A stretch of DNA of 64,000 bases from Flavobacterium sp. H122. GTDB lineage: Bacteria > Bacteroidota > Bacteroidia > Flavobacteriales > Flavobacteriaceae. Of this stretch, positions 18,105 through 27,505 are shown piece after piece; within the stretch, counting starts at the first letter, position 1, and the number at the start of each line of letters is the position of its first letter. The stretch lies in assembly GCF_004959765.1 (NCBI RefSeq), contig NZ_SJZD01000006.1, forward strand, positions 87,373-151,372, in the 5' to 3' direction. The notes below the pieces were generated by a model. It had not been told where the DNA came from. It ran no database searches and saw only the letters and a list, made by a program, of their open reading frames with translations. The translations under genes were made by a program, and so were the position numbers.

Positions 18105-19400
18105 TTATTTATTTAAAACTGCATTCATAGGATTATTCAATTCTTCAATGGAATAATCTTCATTGATTTCGGCTTCGGTTTTATTTTCTTCAGCCAATTC
18201 TTTATCTATCAATCGTTGCAGAGCCTCTTCTCTTTTTAGCTTTTCTTCATTTTCCTGCGCAATTTCCTCTTCTTTTTTAGTTACATTCAAAATAATTCCA
18301 ATGGCTGCACAAGTCATCCAAATGGAAGTACCTCCACTACTTATTAATGGTAATGTCTGCCCTGTTGTAGGCAGCAATTCGACTGCTACACCCATGTTTA
18401 TAAATGCCTGAAAAATGATTGGAAAACCCAAACCGGCGACCACTAATTTCCCAAAGAGTGTTGGCGCTTTGTAGGACGCAATTATAAACCGTATAAACAG
18501 CATCAGATACAGGAAAATAATAGCAAAACCTCCTGCCAGACCAAACTCTTCAATAATAATGGCAAAAATAAAATCGGATGACGACTGGGGAAGAAAGTTA
18601 CGCTGTACGCTCTTTCCCGGCCCCAGACCATATATACCACCGGTTGCTATAGCTGTTTTTGCCTTTTCAATTTGGTAATCCTCGTCAGGATCCGACTTAT
18701 CCGACATGAAATTATCGATACGGCTCATCCAGGTATCTACACGGTTAGGAAAGGCGTCAGGAAAAGCTTTTACCAATACAATAAAAAACAAAGCCGCTCC
18801 AAGTCCCATTCCCAAAATTATCGCGCTGTTTATTATAGGATACCGGCCAATAAACGTCAGTATCATCACCATGGAGAATATTAGTGCGGCTGTGGAAAAG
18901 TTGGCTGGAAATATTAATCCTACAGTAACAAAAACAGGAATCCATAATGACACAAACGATTTTTGAAAAGTCATTTCTTCGATTTCTGTTTTTGATAAAT
19001 AACGGGCAACATAGATATACAATGTCATGGCTGCAAATGCAGATGGCTGGAATGAAATCCCTAACGGCAACTGAATCCAGCGGCTCGCATTGGCTCCTTC
19101 TATAACTGTACCCTTAAACAGGGTATACAACAACAGCACCCATGTTAACGGCAACAAGATTCTGGATAAACTTCTGAAATAATGATACGGAATTTTATGC
19201 GCTCCATACATTATTGAGAAACCCAGTAATAAATGCAGAAAATGCTTTAGCAGATACACTAAGGTATTCCCTGTCCCTCTTCCCAAATATGCCAAATTAC
19301 TACTTGCACTGTACACCGGCATAAACGAAAACAACGCCAAAAGGGACACGAAGGTCCAAATGACTTTATCTCCTTTTAAGTTATGTAGTAATTGTTTCAT
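18105..19400 (-). CDS. ftsW: Septal peptidoglycan polymerase FtsW (SEDS family)
   Basis: A 431-residue polytopic SEDS glycosyltransferase that polymerises lipid II at the septum with FtsI. About ten membrane helices are visible. SEDS signatures include [19 protein letters not shown] (about 105-123), the extracellular [28 protein letters not shown] (about 255-282) and [12 protein letters not shown] near residue 350. After the last helix comes a charged tail of some 60 residues ([18 protein letters not shown]...), presumably cytoplasmic and longer than in E. coli. It lies between murD (83 bp, a word-like repeat) and murG (2 bp). The other SEDS protein in this window, rodA, lies in the mre operon. 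Confidence 0.95.
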   Translation of the reverse strand: MKQLLHNLKGDKVIWTFVSLLALFSFMPVYSASSNLAYLGRGTGNTLVYLLKHFLHLLLGFSIMYGAHKIPYHYFRSLSRILLPLTWVLLLYTLFKGTVIEGANASRWIQLPLGISFQPSAFAAMTLYIYVARYLSKTEIEEMTFQKSFVSLWIPVFVTVGLIFPANFSTAALIFSMVMILTFIGRYPIINSAIILGMGLGAALFFIVLVKAFPDAFPNRVDTWMSRIDNFMSDKSDPDEDYQIEKAKTAIATGGIYGLGPGKSVQRNFLPQSSSDFIFAIIIEEFGLAGGFAIIFLYLMLFIRFIIASYKAPTLFGKLVVAGLGFPIIFQAFINMGVAVELLPTTGQTLPLISSGGTSIWMTCAAIGIILNVTKKEEEIAQENEEKLKREEALQRLIDKELAEENKTEAEINEDYSIEELNNPMNAVLNK

Positions 19401-19483
19401 TTTTCTCCGCTTTAAGCCTTAAGCAATAAGCTTTAGACCGATTTAAACACTGCTTAAGGCTTATTGCCTACTGCATATAACTT
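19401..19483. repeat. Word-like spacer repeat with inverted 12-mer (GCAATAAGC/GCTTAAGGC type)
   Basis: The murD-ftsW spacer contains AAGCCTTAAGCA (19414-19425) and its exact complement TGCTTAAGGCTT (19451-19462), plus AATAAGC, GGCTTATTGCC and CTGCAT words. The words are like those at 29306-29394. Confidence 0.65.
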
Positions 19484-20815
19484 TTACAAATTTTGAACCG
19501 CAACTTTAAATTGACGGCCTCTGTCTTCGTAGCTTTCAAACAAATCAAAACTTGCGCAAGCCGGTGACAACAAAACAGTATCTCCTTTTTCAGCCATGCG
19601 GTAAGCAAATTTTACAGCATCATTCATTGAAGTTGCTTCAACCACCTCATCCACTATCCCGCCAAATGTGTCAATGATTTTTTTATTATCAATTCCCAGA
19701 CAGATAATCGCTTTTACTTTTTCATTAACCAACGGCAGCAATTCAGCATAATCATTTCCTTTATCAACACCTCCCACAATCCAAACAGTTGGTGTAATCA
19801 TACTGTCTAAAGCAAAGAAAGTTGCATTGACATTAGTCGCTTTTGAATCATTGATATACTGCACATTGTTAATTTTCAACACCTTTTCCAAACGGTGTTC
19901 CACCCCTTGAAAATCAGATAAACTTTCTCGAATAGTATCTTTTCTGATTTTTAATAATTGCGCAACAGTTGCTGCTGCCATGGCGTTTTTAACATTGTGT
20001 TTTCCTTCTAATGATAATTGATTTGTTGGCATATCAAATGATTCGTTTGTTATTTTGAATTTTATTGTATCGTTTTCTAAATATGCTCCGTATTCTAATT
20101 TTTGTGAAATTGAAAACGGAACCAGTTTTGCTTTGGTTGTATTATTTTTCAACCAGTTGTTAATCGCTTCATCATCGGCATCATAAATCAAATAGTCTTC
20201 TTCTGTTTGATTCATTGTTATTCTGAACTTTGAAGCGATATAATTTTCGTATTTATATTCGTATCGGTCTAAATGATCCGGACTTATATTCGTAATTACA
20301 GCTATGTGCGGCTTGTAAGTTTCCACTCCATCCAGCTGAAAGCTGCTCAATTCCAAAACATAAGTATCATATTTCCCTTCAGAAACCTGCCATGCATAGC
20401 TCTTACCTATATTACCGGCCAGACCCACATTCAATCCTGCTTGTTTCAGCAAATGGTAAGTCAGCATTGTAGTGGTCGTTTTACCATTACTCCCGGTAAT
20501 CCCTACAGTTACAGCATCAGTAAACTGATTTGTAAATTCGATTTCAGAAAGTATAGGAACGTTTTTTTCCAGCAGCTTTTTCACTATGGGAGCCTTCTCA
20601 GGAATCCCCGGGCTCTTCATCACCACATCTGCATTTAAAATCAAATCTTCGGTATGCTTTTCATCTTCGAATTTGATTTTATGAAGCAGTAAAACTTCCT
20701 TATATGTATCTTTTATTTTTCCAAAATCAGACACAAAAACTTCGTATCCTTTTTTCTTCCCTAGGATAGCAGTACCTACACCGCTTTCTCCACCTCCTAA
20801 AACTACTAGTCGCAT
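19484..20815 (-). CDS. murD: UDP-MurNAc-L-Ala--D-glutamate ligase
   Basis: Adds D-glutamate to UDP-MurNAc-L-Ala. The N-terminal UMP-binding domain begins MRLVVLGGGESGVGTAILGKKKG. The ATP loop is TVGITGSNGKTTTTMLTYHLL (about 107-127), followed by LELSSFQLDGVETYKPHIAVITNISPDHLDRY (about 157-188), a MurD hallmark. The C-terminal domain shows YINDSKATN (about 318) and LLSPACASFDLFESYEDRG near the end. The 443-residue length is usual. It starts 3 bp after mraY and is followed by a repeat-bearing spacer before ftsW. Confidence 0.97.
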   Translation of the reverse strand: MRLVVLGGGESGVGTAILGKKKGYEVFVSDFGKIKDTYKEVLLLHKIKFEDEKHTEDLILNADVVMKSPGIPEKAPIVKKLLEKNVPILSEIEFTNQFTDAVTVGITGSNGKTTTTMLTYHLLKQAGLNVGLAGNIGKSYAWQVSEGKYDTYVLELSSFQLDGVETYKPHIAVITNISPDHLDRYEYKYENYIASKFRITMNQTEEDYLIYDADDEAINNWLKNNTTKAKLVPFSISQKLEYGAYLENDTIKFKITNESFDMPTNQLSLEGKHNVKNAMAAATVAQLLKIRKDTIRESLSDFQGVEHRLEKVLKINNVQYINDSKATNVNATFFALDSMITPTVWIVGGVDKGNDYAELLPLVNEKVKAIICLGIDNKKIIDTFGGIVDEVVEATSMNDAVKFAYRMAEKGDTVLLSPACASFDLFESYEDRGRQFKVAVQNL

Positions 20816-20818
20816 AGA

Positions 20819-22048
20819 TTATCTTAATTTCAGGGTTACAATTGAAACAATAGCCAGTAAAATTCCCACAATCCAGAAACGCGTTACAATTTTACTCTCG
20901 TGGTATCCTTTTTTCTGATAATGATGATGCAAAGGAGACATTAAAAAGATGCGGCGTCCTTCACCGTATTTCTTTTTAGTATATTTAAAATAAGCTACTT
21001 GTAATACAACCGATAAATTCTCTGCCAGGAAGATGCCGCAGATTACCGGTATCAGCATTTCCTTACGCACCGCAATAGCCAATACAGCAATCACCCCGCC
21101 AATTGTCAAACTTCCCGTATCTCCCATAAATACAGCTGCCGGATAACTGTTGTACCATAAAAAACCAACCAAAGACCCTACAAATGCAGCTATAAAAACG
21201 GTCATTTCCCCTGAATGAGGAATAAACATAATGTTCAAATAATTGGAGAATATAATATTCCCCGAAACAAATGTGAATACACCAAGGGCGACAACTGAAA
21301 TTGCTGAAGTTCCTGCAGCAAGTCCGTCAATTCCATCTGTAAGATTAGCTCCGTTAGAAACAGCAGTAATAATAAAGATAACCACCGGAATAAAAATCAA
21401 CCATGCATAATCACGATAATCATCCCCCGTCCACGACAATAATTCCGCATAATCAAATTCGTTGTTTTTGAAGAATGGAATGGTAGTCGCTGTAGATTTT
21501 TCTTCAATCATTATCGGTCTGATTGTATTTTGAGTATCGTTAATCTCAATTTTAGTTTGTGGCGCACTATTGCGAATAGTTACCTGAGGATGAAAGTATA
21601 ATGTAGCTCCAACAAAAACTCCAAGTCCAATCTGGCCTATTACCTTAAAAATCCCCTTTAACCCTTCTTTATCTTTTTTGAATACTTTAATATAATCGTC
21701 CAAAAACCCGATTAACCCCATCCAAATCATTGATATAATAAGCAAAATCACATAAATATTATCCAATCTTGCCAACAACAATACAGGAATTAATGTTGAA
21801 AATATAATGATAACACCCCCCATTGTTGGCGTTCCCGCTTTTTGAGTCTGTCCTTCAAGACCTAATTCACGAACGGTTTCTCCAATTTGCTGGCGACGCA
21901 AATAACCTATCACCCTTTTACCATAAATGGTTGATAAGAGCAACGACATAATAATCGCTATTGCCGAACGGAACGTAATGTATTGAAATACTCCTGTTCC
22001 GGGAACATCAAGTACTTTGTCTAAGTATTCAAATAAATAATACAACAT
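20819..22048 (-). CDS. mraY: Phospho-MurNAc-pentapeptide transferase MraY
   Basis: Integral membrane enzyme transferring phospho-MurNAc-pentapeptide to undecaprenyl phosphate, making lipid I. Active-site motifs are all present: the Asp pair in [13 protein letters not shown] (about 112-124), [12 protein letters not shown] (about 236-247), and the late [23 protein letters not shown]. At 409 residues it is about 50 longer than E. coli MraY. The excess is a polar insert between about residues 155 and 210 ([13 protein letters not shown] to [10 protein letters not shown]), probably a periplasmic loop and frequent in Bacteroidetes. It directly follows murE; murF, which often stands here, is absent. 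Confidence 0.97.
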   Translation of the reverse strand: MLYYLFEYLDKVLDVPGTGVFQYITFRSAIAIIMSLLLSTIYGKRVIGYLRRQQIGETVRELGLEGQTQKAGTPTMGGVIIIFSTLIPVLLLARLDNIYVILLIISMIWMGLIGFLDDYIKVFKKDKEGLKGIFKVIGQIGLGVFVGATLYFHPQVTIRNSAPQTKIEINDTQNTIRPIMIEEKSTATTIPFFKNNEFDYAELLSWTGDDYRDYAWLIFIPVVIFIITAVSNGANLTDGIDGLAAGTSAISVVALGVFTFVSGNIIFSNYLNIMFIPHSGEMTVFIAAFVGSLVGFLWYNSYPAAVFMGDTGSLTIGGVIAVLAIAVRKEMLIPVICGIFLAENLSVVLQVAYFKYTKKKYGEGRRIFLMSPLHHHYQKKGYHESKIVTRFWIVGILLAIVSIVTLKLR

Positions 22049-22059
22049 AGTTTATTTGG

Positions 22060-23520
22060 TTATTTGTTTAATTTTTCTAAAATTTCTTTTACAATTTTCA
22101 TATCGTCAAAATCATGACGTACTCCGTTTACTTCCTGATAAGTTTCATGACCTTTACCTGCAATTAAAATGATATCCCCTTTTTCAGCCATTTGACAAGC
22201 CATTTTGATAGCCTGTTTTCTGTCCAGAATAGAAGTATATTTTTTAAAATTCTCTGCAGAAATTCCCGCTTCCATTTCTTCGATAATAACCACAGGATCT
22301 TCTGTTCTTGGATTATCAGAGGTCAGAATTACTTTTGAACTCATTTCAGTTGCAATTTGTGCCATAATAGGGCGTTTCGTTTTATCCCTGTCACCACCGC
22401 AACCTACAATAGTAATTAATTGTTCATTTTTAGTACGGATATCATTAATAGTATTCAGAACATTTTCTAAAGCGTCAGGTGTATGTGCATAATCTACAAT
22501 AGCCGTAATTTTTTCTTTTGAAACAATAAATTGGAATCGACCCGAAACACTTTCCAATTCAGAAAGCAATCGAAGCGCTTCAATTTTTTCAATTCCTAAC
22601 TCAACTGCCACACCGTAAATAGCCAATAAATTATAAGCATTGAAAGTACCTATCAATCGTGTCCAAACTTCCTGATCATTAATTTTCAACTGCAAGCCTG
22701 CTAATTGATTTTCCAGGATTACTGCTTTATAATCGGCATACGTTTTTAACGCATAGGTTAATTTTTTTGCCTGCGTATTTTGAAGCATTACTGCTCCATT
22801 TTTATCGTCTATATTTGTTAGTGCAAAAGCTGATTTTGGCAAATGATCGAAAAATGATTTTTTGACATCACGGTATTCAGCAAACGAAGCATGATAATCC
22901 AAATGATCGTGCGACAGATTCGTGAAAACACCACCTGCAAACTGTAACCCTTCGGTACGTTTTTGATGGATTCCGTGAGAACTGACCTCCATAAAACAAT
23001 ACTCACAACCAGCCTCAACCATTTGGCTCATATAATTATTTATCGTCAAAGAATCCGGCGTCGTATGCGTAGCTTTATGCTCAACATTATCCACCATAAT
23101 TTTAACTGTAGACAACAAACCAACTTTGAAACCTGCTTTTTTGAACATTTGGTACAAAAGAGAAGCAATGGTTGTTTTCCCATTTGTTCCTGTCACGCCA
23201 ACCAATTTTAGCTTTTGCGAAGGATTATCATAAAAGTTGGTAGCCAAATGTGCCAGGGCTTCATTAGCATCATTCACTTTTACATAAGTAACCTGAGACA
23301 AAATAATTTCCGGCAAATGCTCACAAACAATTACCGAAGCACCTAAACTTATTGCTTTATCAATAAATGCATGACCATCTGAAACGGTTCCCTTGATCGC
23401 AACAAACACATCATTGTTCTCAATTTTTCGAGAATCAAAATGAATGTTGTTCACTTCCACATCTGTAGAACCATGAACTGCATCAATAGCAACTTTATAT
23501 AGTATTTCTTTTAAATCCAT
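22060..23520 (-). CDS. murE: UDP-MurNAc-L-Ala-D-Glu--meso-2,6-diaminopimelate ligase
   Basis: Adds the third amino acid of the stem peptide. The ATP loop is KLVGVTGTNGKTTIASLLYQMF (about 107-128). The carbamylated lysine region lies near FTNLSHDHLDYHASFAEYRDVK (about 200-222). In the C-terminal domain LTSDNPRTEDP (about 400) holds DNPR, the motif that distinguishes meso-DAP ligases from lysine ligases; GKGHETYQ is close to the end. Peptidoglycan is therefore predicted to be DAP-type. The start codon directly abuts the ftsI stop (0 bp), so the two are probably coupled. Length (486) is typical. Confidence 0.97.
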   Translation of the reverse strand: MDLKEILYKVAIDAVHGSTDVEVNNIHFDSRKIENNDVFVAIKGTVSDGHAFIDKAISLGASVIVCEHLPEIILSQVTYVKVNDANEALAHLATNFYDNPSQKLKLVGVTGTNGKTTIASLLYQMFKKAGFKVGLLSTVKIMVDNVEHKATHTTPDSLTINNYMSQMVEAGCEYCFMEVSSHGIHQKRTEGLQFAGGVFTNLSHDHLDYHASFAEYRDVKKSFFDHLPKSAFALTNIDDKNGAVMLQNTQAKKLTYALKTYADYKAVILENQLAGLQLKINDQEVWTRLIGTFNAYNLLAIYGVAVELGIEKIEALRLLSELESVSGRFQFIVSKEKITAIVDYAHTPDALENVLNTINDIRTKNEQLITIVGCGGDRDKTKRPIMAQIATEMSSKVILTSDNPRTEDPVVIIEEMEAGISAENFKKYTSILDRKQAIKMACQMAEKGDIILIAGKGHETYQEVNGVRHDFDDMKIVKEILEKLNK

Positions 23521-25533
23521 TTATGATAATTCTAAAACAATTACATTATTTTTAATGATAGGCTGTCCGGCCTGAATAGATTGCTTCTTTACTTTTCCAA
23601 AACCTACAGCTTTTACCTTCATCCCAAGATTCTCAAGTAAAGCAACAGCATCCATACCCGGCATTCCTTTTAAATTAGGAATAACCGAAGGTTTTTTATT
23701 TAACTTTTCGTTGTAGGTCACATAACTTTTTTCCTGATTTGAAATTTTCTTTTTCAAATTCTTCACTTGATCCGTTGAAGGAACATCTGTAAAAACCTTT
23801 TGGGCAATTCTTTTAAAAACAGGACCAGCCACATCTGCGCCATAATAGTTATTCTTTGATGTATTCGGTTTATGTACCACTACAATACAAGAATATTTAG
23901 GATTTTCAGCTGGAAAATATCCTGTAAAAGAGGAAGCATAATACATCTCCACATCTCCTTTGTGATAGTCAACCTGAGCTGTACCTGTTTTACCTGCCAT
24001 TGAAAAATCTTTCGAATATAATTTTGAAGCCGTTCCTTTTTTTACCACATTCTTCAAAACCGCTTTTACTTTATTCAAAGTCTCTTCAGAACAGATTTTA
24101 GGATTTATAATTTCGGTATCAAACTTTTTGATGGTCTTATTCCATTCTTTTACTTCCTGAACGAATTTTGGTTTCACCATTACTCCATTATTAGCAATAG
24201 CATTGTATAATGTCAGCGTTTGTAATGGCGTCACAGAAACTCCATAACCAAATGCCATCCAAGGAAGAGAGATTCCGCTCCAGCCATTCTGACCGGGTTG
24301 TGGTATTCTAGGAATACCCTCTCCTTTAAACGGCAAACCTAATGGCTTGTTTAATCCCATACTATTGATATGGTTTACAAACTGTTTTGGGTTGTCTTTA
24401 TAATTTTCATAAACCGCCTGTACCAACACTGTATTTGAAGAAACCTCAAATCCACGTCCTAGTGAAATTTTTCCATAACCTCCTTCATGTGAATCACGGA
24501 CTTTTTTTCCTTTATATACTACTACTCCGCCGTAGGTATTGTAAACTTCACTAGTATCAACTTTTTTATCATCAAGAAGTGCTATTAAATCGACTAATTT
24601 AAAAGTAGAACCAGGTTCATGAGATTCACCAACCGCATAGTTTATGGTTTCATAATAAGTACCTTCTTTACTTCTCCCCAGATTTGAAATAGCTTTTACA
24701 TTTCCGGTTTTAGTTTCCATTACCACAACACAACCATGATCCGCTTCATATTCTTCCAATTGCTTTAACAAAGCATGATGTGCAATATCCTGGATATATA
24801 CATCAATTGTAGAAACAACATCAAAACCATCAATTGGCTCAACCTCATTGTTATCACGGATAGGTTTCCATTGTCCCTTAGCAATTTTTTGTTTTAATAT
24901 TTTTCCATTTTTACCGTTTAAATATTTACCAAAAGCACCTTCTATACCTACAGGCAATAGTTTGCCATTTTCATCAAATCTTTCATAGCCAATAGTACGT
25001 GCCGCTATTTTACCTATTGGATGCTCACGCACTGTTTCTTGTTCAATGATAATCCCTCCTTTATAAGCTCCCAAGTTGAACAAGGGAAAACCTTTTATTG
25101 CAGCATGCTGTGTATAACTCAATTTACGGGCAACCAACATGTATCTGTTCTTATTGGCTCTCGCTTTTCTTAATTCATTCAAGATTGATCCACTTGACTT
25201 TTTTAACATCAATGAAAGTGAATCAGCCAATGATTCAGCATATTTATCAAAGTTTTCCTGTGATGGTGCCAATGCATCAAAACGGATCGTATATTCCGGA
25301 ATTGAAGTTGCCAGCAAACTACCATCAGATGAGTATACATTTCCTCTATTAGCCGGAATTACAAAGTTTTTAATAGTACGTTCCTTTGCCAATTTACGAT
25401 AGTAATCACCCTCAACCCATTGAATATTACTTAACTTAACAGCCACAGCAGTTGACATTATTAAAATTAATAATGCAATTACATAAACACGTTTTAATAT
25501 GTTACGATTTTCTACTGCCATAGCTTTTCCCAA
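23521..25533 (-). CDS. ftsI: Septal transpeptidase FtsI (PBP3) with C-terminal PASTA domain
   Basis: Division-specific class B penicillin-binding protein that crosslinks septal peptidoglycan. One membrane helix (about 13-33) is followed by the pedestal domain. The transpeptidase motifs are S309-T-F-K312, S365-S-N367 and K515-T-G517. Residues from about 612 to the end (PSVIPNLKGMPGMDAVALLENLGMKVK...) form a PASTA domain, common in Gram-positives and Bacteroidetes but absent from E. coli FtsI. The frame starts at 25533; an ATG at 25521 (MAVENRN) is an equally good start. Either way it overlaps the end of ftsL. Confidence 0.95.
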   Translation of the reverse strand: MGKAMAVENRNILKRVYVIALLILIMSTAVAVKLSNIQWVEGDYYRKLAKERTIKNFVIPANRGNVYSSDGSLLATSIPEYTIRFDALAPSQENFDKYAESLADSLSLMLKKSSGSILNELRKARANKNRYMLVARKLSYTQHAAIKGFPLFNLGAYKGGIIIEQETVREHPIGKIAARTIGYERFDENGKLLPVGIEGAFGKYLNGKNGKILKQKIAKGQWKPIRDNNEVEPIDGFDVVSTIDVYIQDIAHHALLKQLEEYEADHGCVVVMETKTGNVKAISNLGRSKEGTYYETINYAVGESHEPGSTFKLVDLIALLDDKKVDTSEVYNTYGGVVVYKGKKVRDSHEGGYGKISLGRGFEVSSNTVLVQAVYENYKDNPKQFVNHINSMGLNKPLGLPFKGEGIPRIPQPGQNGWSGISLPWMAFGYGVSVTPLQTLTLYNAIANNGVMVKPKFVQEVKEWNKTIKKFDTEIINPKICSEETLNKVKAVLKNVVKKGTASKLYSKDFSMAGKTGTAQVDYHKGDVEMYYASSFTGYFPAENPKYSCIVVVHKPNTSKNNYYGADVAGPVFKRIAQKVFTDVPSTDQVKNLKKKISNQEKSYVTYNEKLNKKPSVIPNLKGMPGMDAVALLENLGMKVKAVGFGKVKKQSIQAGQPIIKNNVIVLELS

Positions 25534-25853
25534 GCTGATTTTTCTTTTGCTACCTTAATTTTTTTTGGTGGAACCGATGAAGGAACAATTTCCTTTTCAG
25601 CCATTTTTTCGGCAACAGTCGATTCCATTTTTATTTTCATCAATTCCGAACGTCTGTCTACAAATTCAGAACGCAATTCTTTCACTTCATTATTCAATTC
25701 GGCTATGCGGAAAACTTTCTTTTCATAACTATGCGTATTTGCAATCATTATAATTGCCAATACCAATAAAAAAAGAATAAATACCCAATTCTTTGATGCA
25801 TCTTCATTCAGAAGAAATCTCGCTTTTAATATGTTGAATATTTTGTTTTTCAT
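25512..25853 (-). CDS. FtsL-like divisome protein
   Basis: A small bitopic protein (113 residues from the ATG at 25853, MKNKIFNILKARFLL). One membrane helix (about 24-43, WVFILFLLVLAIIMIANTHS) is followed by a heptad-patterned coiled coil (about 47-85, IAELNNEVKELRSEF...), then a basic tail. This topology and the place between rsmH and ftsI are those of FtsL, which works with FtsB and FtsQ to activate FtsWI. Primary sequence similarity across phyla is very weak, so the identification is structural and positional. It overlaps ftsI by 10 or 22 bp. Confidence 0.8.
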   Translation of the reverse strand: MKNKIFNILKARFLLNEDASKNWVFILFLLVLAIIMIANTHSYEKKVFRIAELNNEVKELRSEFVDRRSELMKIKMESTVAEKMAEKEIVPSSVPPKKIKVAKEKSAWEKLWQ

Positions 25854-25899
25854 ATTATAATTATCCGCATTGATCAAGAAGCCTTAAGCAAATTGATCA

Positions 25900-26796
25900 C
25901 TATATTTTTTCAGCTACACGCAGCTTTGCACTGCGCGCTCTGTTATTTACTTTAATTTCTTCTTCTGTAGGAACGATTAGCTTTTCAATAATTTTAAAAG
26001 GCACCTCAAATCGACCAAACATGTCGCGTTCAGGCTCTCCTTCAAACATACCGTTTCGCATATAGCGTTTCACCAATCTATCTTCTAAAGAATGATACGA
26101 TATCACACTCAATCTACCCCCTGCATTTAAAACCTCAAGAGATTGCTCTAAAAATTCTTTTAAAACCTCCATCTCCTGATTAACCTCAATACGGATAGCC
26201 TGATAGATTTGCGCCAAAATCTTATTTGCTTTATGAGCCGGTAAATATCTTGACAGAACCTGTTTTAAATCCTCTGTATTTACAATTCGTTCTTTTTCTC
26301 TGGCCTCAACAATTGTTCTTGCTAAAGCCGAAGCATTTTTAAGCTCACCATATTCTAAAAAAATACGACGTAATTCCTTATCGTCGTACTCGTTAACTAT
26401 TGTATATGCACTTAATTCGTTTCTTTTACTCATCCGCATATCCAACTCGCCTTCGAACCGCGTCGAAAATCCTCTTTCCGGCACATCAAACTGGTGAGAG
26501 GAAACCCCTAAATCCGCCAGAATTCCATCTACTTTCCGAATTCCGTTGAAGCGGAGAAAATTTCTTATATACCTGAAATTTTCTTTGATTAAAGTAAATC
26601 TAGGATCATCTATGGCATTTGCCCAGGCATCCTCATCCTGATCAAAAGCAAATAACTTTCCATTTGGCCCCAAGCGGGACAAAATCTCTCTGGAATGTCC
26701 TCCACCACCAAACGTCACATCCACATACACTCCATCCGGCTTGATATTCAAACCATCAACCGTTTCTTTTAATAAAACCGGATTATGATATTCCAT
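25900..26796 (-). CDS. rsmH: 16S rRNA (cytosine-1402-N4)-methyltransferase RsmH (MraW)
   Basis: Methylates N4 of C1402 in the decoding centre of 16S rRNA. From the ATG at 26796 the protein (298 residues) begins MEYHNPVLLKETVDGLNI, the conserved MraW start. The SAM-binding motif is VYVDVTFGGGGHSREILSRL (about 24-43), followed by FDQDEDAW. Other family blocks are DGILADLGVSSHQFDVPERGFS and LDMRM (about 90-125), and SVISYHSLEDRLVKRYMR (about 227-244). Two further ATGs at 26802 and 26817 are possible starts. It overlaps the end of mraZ by 14 bp, so it is translated with it. Confidence 0.96.
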   Translation of the reverse strand: MEYHNPVLLKETVDGLNIKPDGVYVDVTFGGGGHSREILSRLGPNGKLFAFDQDEDAWANAIDDPRFTLIKENFRYIRNFLRFNGIRKVDGILADLGVSSHQFDVPERGFSTRFEGELDMRMSKRNELSAYTIVNEYDDKELRRIFLEYGELKNASALARTIVEAREKERIVNTEDLKQVLSRYLPAHKANKILAQIYQAIRIEVNQEMEVLKEFLEQSLEVLNAGGRLSVISYHSLEDRLVKRYMRNGMFEGEPERDMFGRFEVPFKIIEKLIVPTEEEIKVNNRARSAKLRVAEKI

Positions 26797-27256
26797 TGTC
26801 ATCAAAATTAAAATCACCCATTACTTCTTCAGCTAAATCAGCAAAATCACCAACCGAATCATCAATTGCCTTTTCATACAAATCCTTATCCCAGATTTCT
26901 ATAATATTTACTGCCGAAGACAACACCACATTACTTGTCACTGAAGCAAAAACAGCCAGATCTTTCGGAATCAACAATCTTCCAGTCGCATCAATCTCAA
27001 TTACCCGAACACCTGCAGTGAATCGACGGATAAAATCATTGTTCTTTTTAACAAAACGATTCAGTTTATTGATTTTCTGCATCATTAAATTCCATTCAGA
27101 CATAGGATACAATTCCAAACATTGCTGAAAAACAGATCGCTTTAACACAAACCCATCCTGCAGCGATGCAGCCAATTGATTCTTTAAAGCCACCGGTAAC
27201 ATCAACCTGCCTTTAGAATCTGCCTTACATTCGTATGTTCCTACTATGGTATTCAA
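26783..27256 (-). CDS. mraZ: Transcriptional repressor MraZ
   Basis: DNA-binding regulator heading the dcw cluster; in E. coli MraZ represses its own operon. Two SpoVT/AbrB-like halves each carry the DxxxGR signature: CKADSKGRLMLPVALK and IEIDATGRLLIPKDLAVF. I choose the TTG at 27256, giving 157 residues starting (M)NTIVGTYECKADSKGR, the usual MraZ N-terminus. The frame remains open to an ATG at 27307, but that ATG lies inside the operator repeats and upstream of the likely -7 box (27284-27291), so it cannot be the start of a transcript from that promoter. It overlaps rsmH by 14 bp. Confidence 0.93.
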   Translation of the reverse strand: MNTIVGTYECKADSKGRLMLPVALKNQLAASLQDGFVLKRSVFQQCLELYPMSEWNLMMQKINKLNRFVKKNNDFIRRFTAGVRVIEIDATGRLLIPKDLAVFASVTSNVVLSSAVNIIEIWDKDLYEKAIDDSVGDFADLAEEVMGDFNFDDNGIS

Positions 27257-27283
27257 TGAGTTACACTTTACACTGATTAAAGA

Positions 27284-27291
27284 CAAATATA
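27284..27291 (-). promoter_or_regulatory. -7 promoter box of the dcw operon
   Basis: TATATTTG on the minus strand, 27 nt before the proposed TTG start of mraZ. A TTTG at 27320-27317 is 25 nt upstream, slightly far for a -33 element. Confidence 0.65.
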
Positions 27292-27302
27292 GAAATAATT
27301 TT

Positions 27303-27327
27303 ACCACATTTTACCACAAACTACCAC
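27303..27327 (-). promoter_or_regulatory. MraZ operator (three GTGGT repeats, 10-bp period)
   Basis: On the minus strand GTGGT occurs three times (27327-27323, 27317-27313, 27307-27303), each separated by exactly 5 nt. E. coli MraZ binds three TGGGN-type repeats with 5-nt spacers just upstream of its own gene, so spacing, number and place all match. The array directly precedes the -7 box and covers the -33 region, as expected for a repressor site. Confidence 0.8.
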
Positions 27328-27468
27328 TTTGTTGATAAGTTTTAACTTTTTAAAACCCTAATCTTTGAAAACAAGTGCGTTTTAAGGTGATTCCAAAAGA
27401 TGACGGGTTTTCAACAACAAAAAACACCCTTATAAAGAGCAAAAAATTCATTTTTCGTATTTATCTAT

Positions 27469-27476
27469 TATATTTG
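27469..27476 (+). promoter_or_regulatory. -7 promoter box of the hydrolase-engB pair
   Basis: TATATTTG lies 29 nt before the GTG start at 27506. It is divergent from the dcw promoter, 177 bp away. Confidence 0.5.
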
Positions 27477-27505
27477 TGAAATAAAACAAACACTAACATT
27501 AAAGC

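Noticed and set aside
27256..27307. mraZ extended to the ATG at 27307
   Set aside because: That ATG lies within the operator repeats and upstream of the -7 box, and the extra residues are not typical of MraZ.
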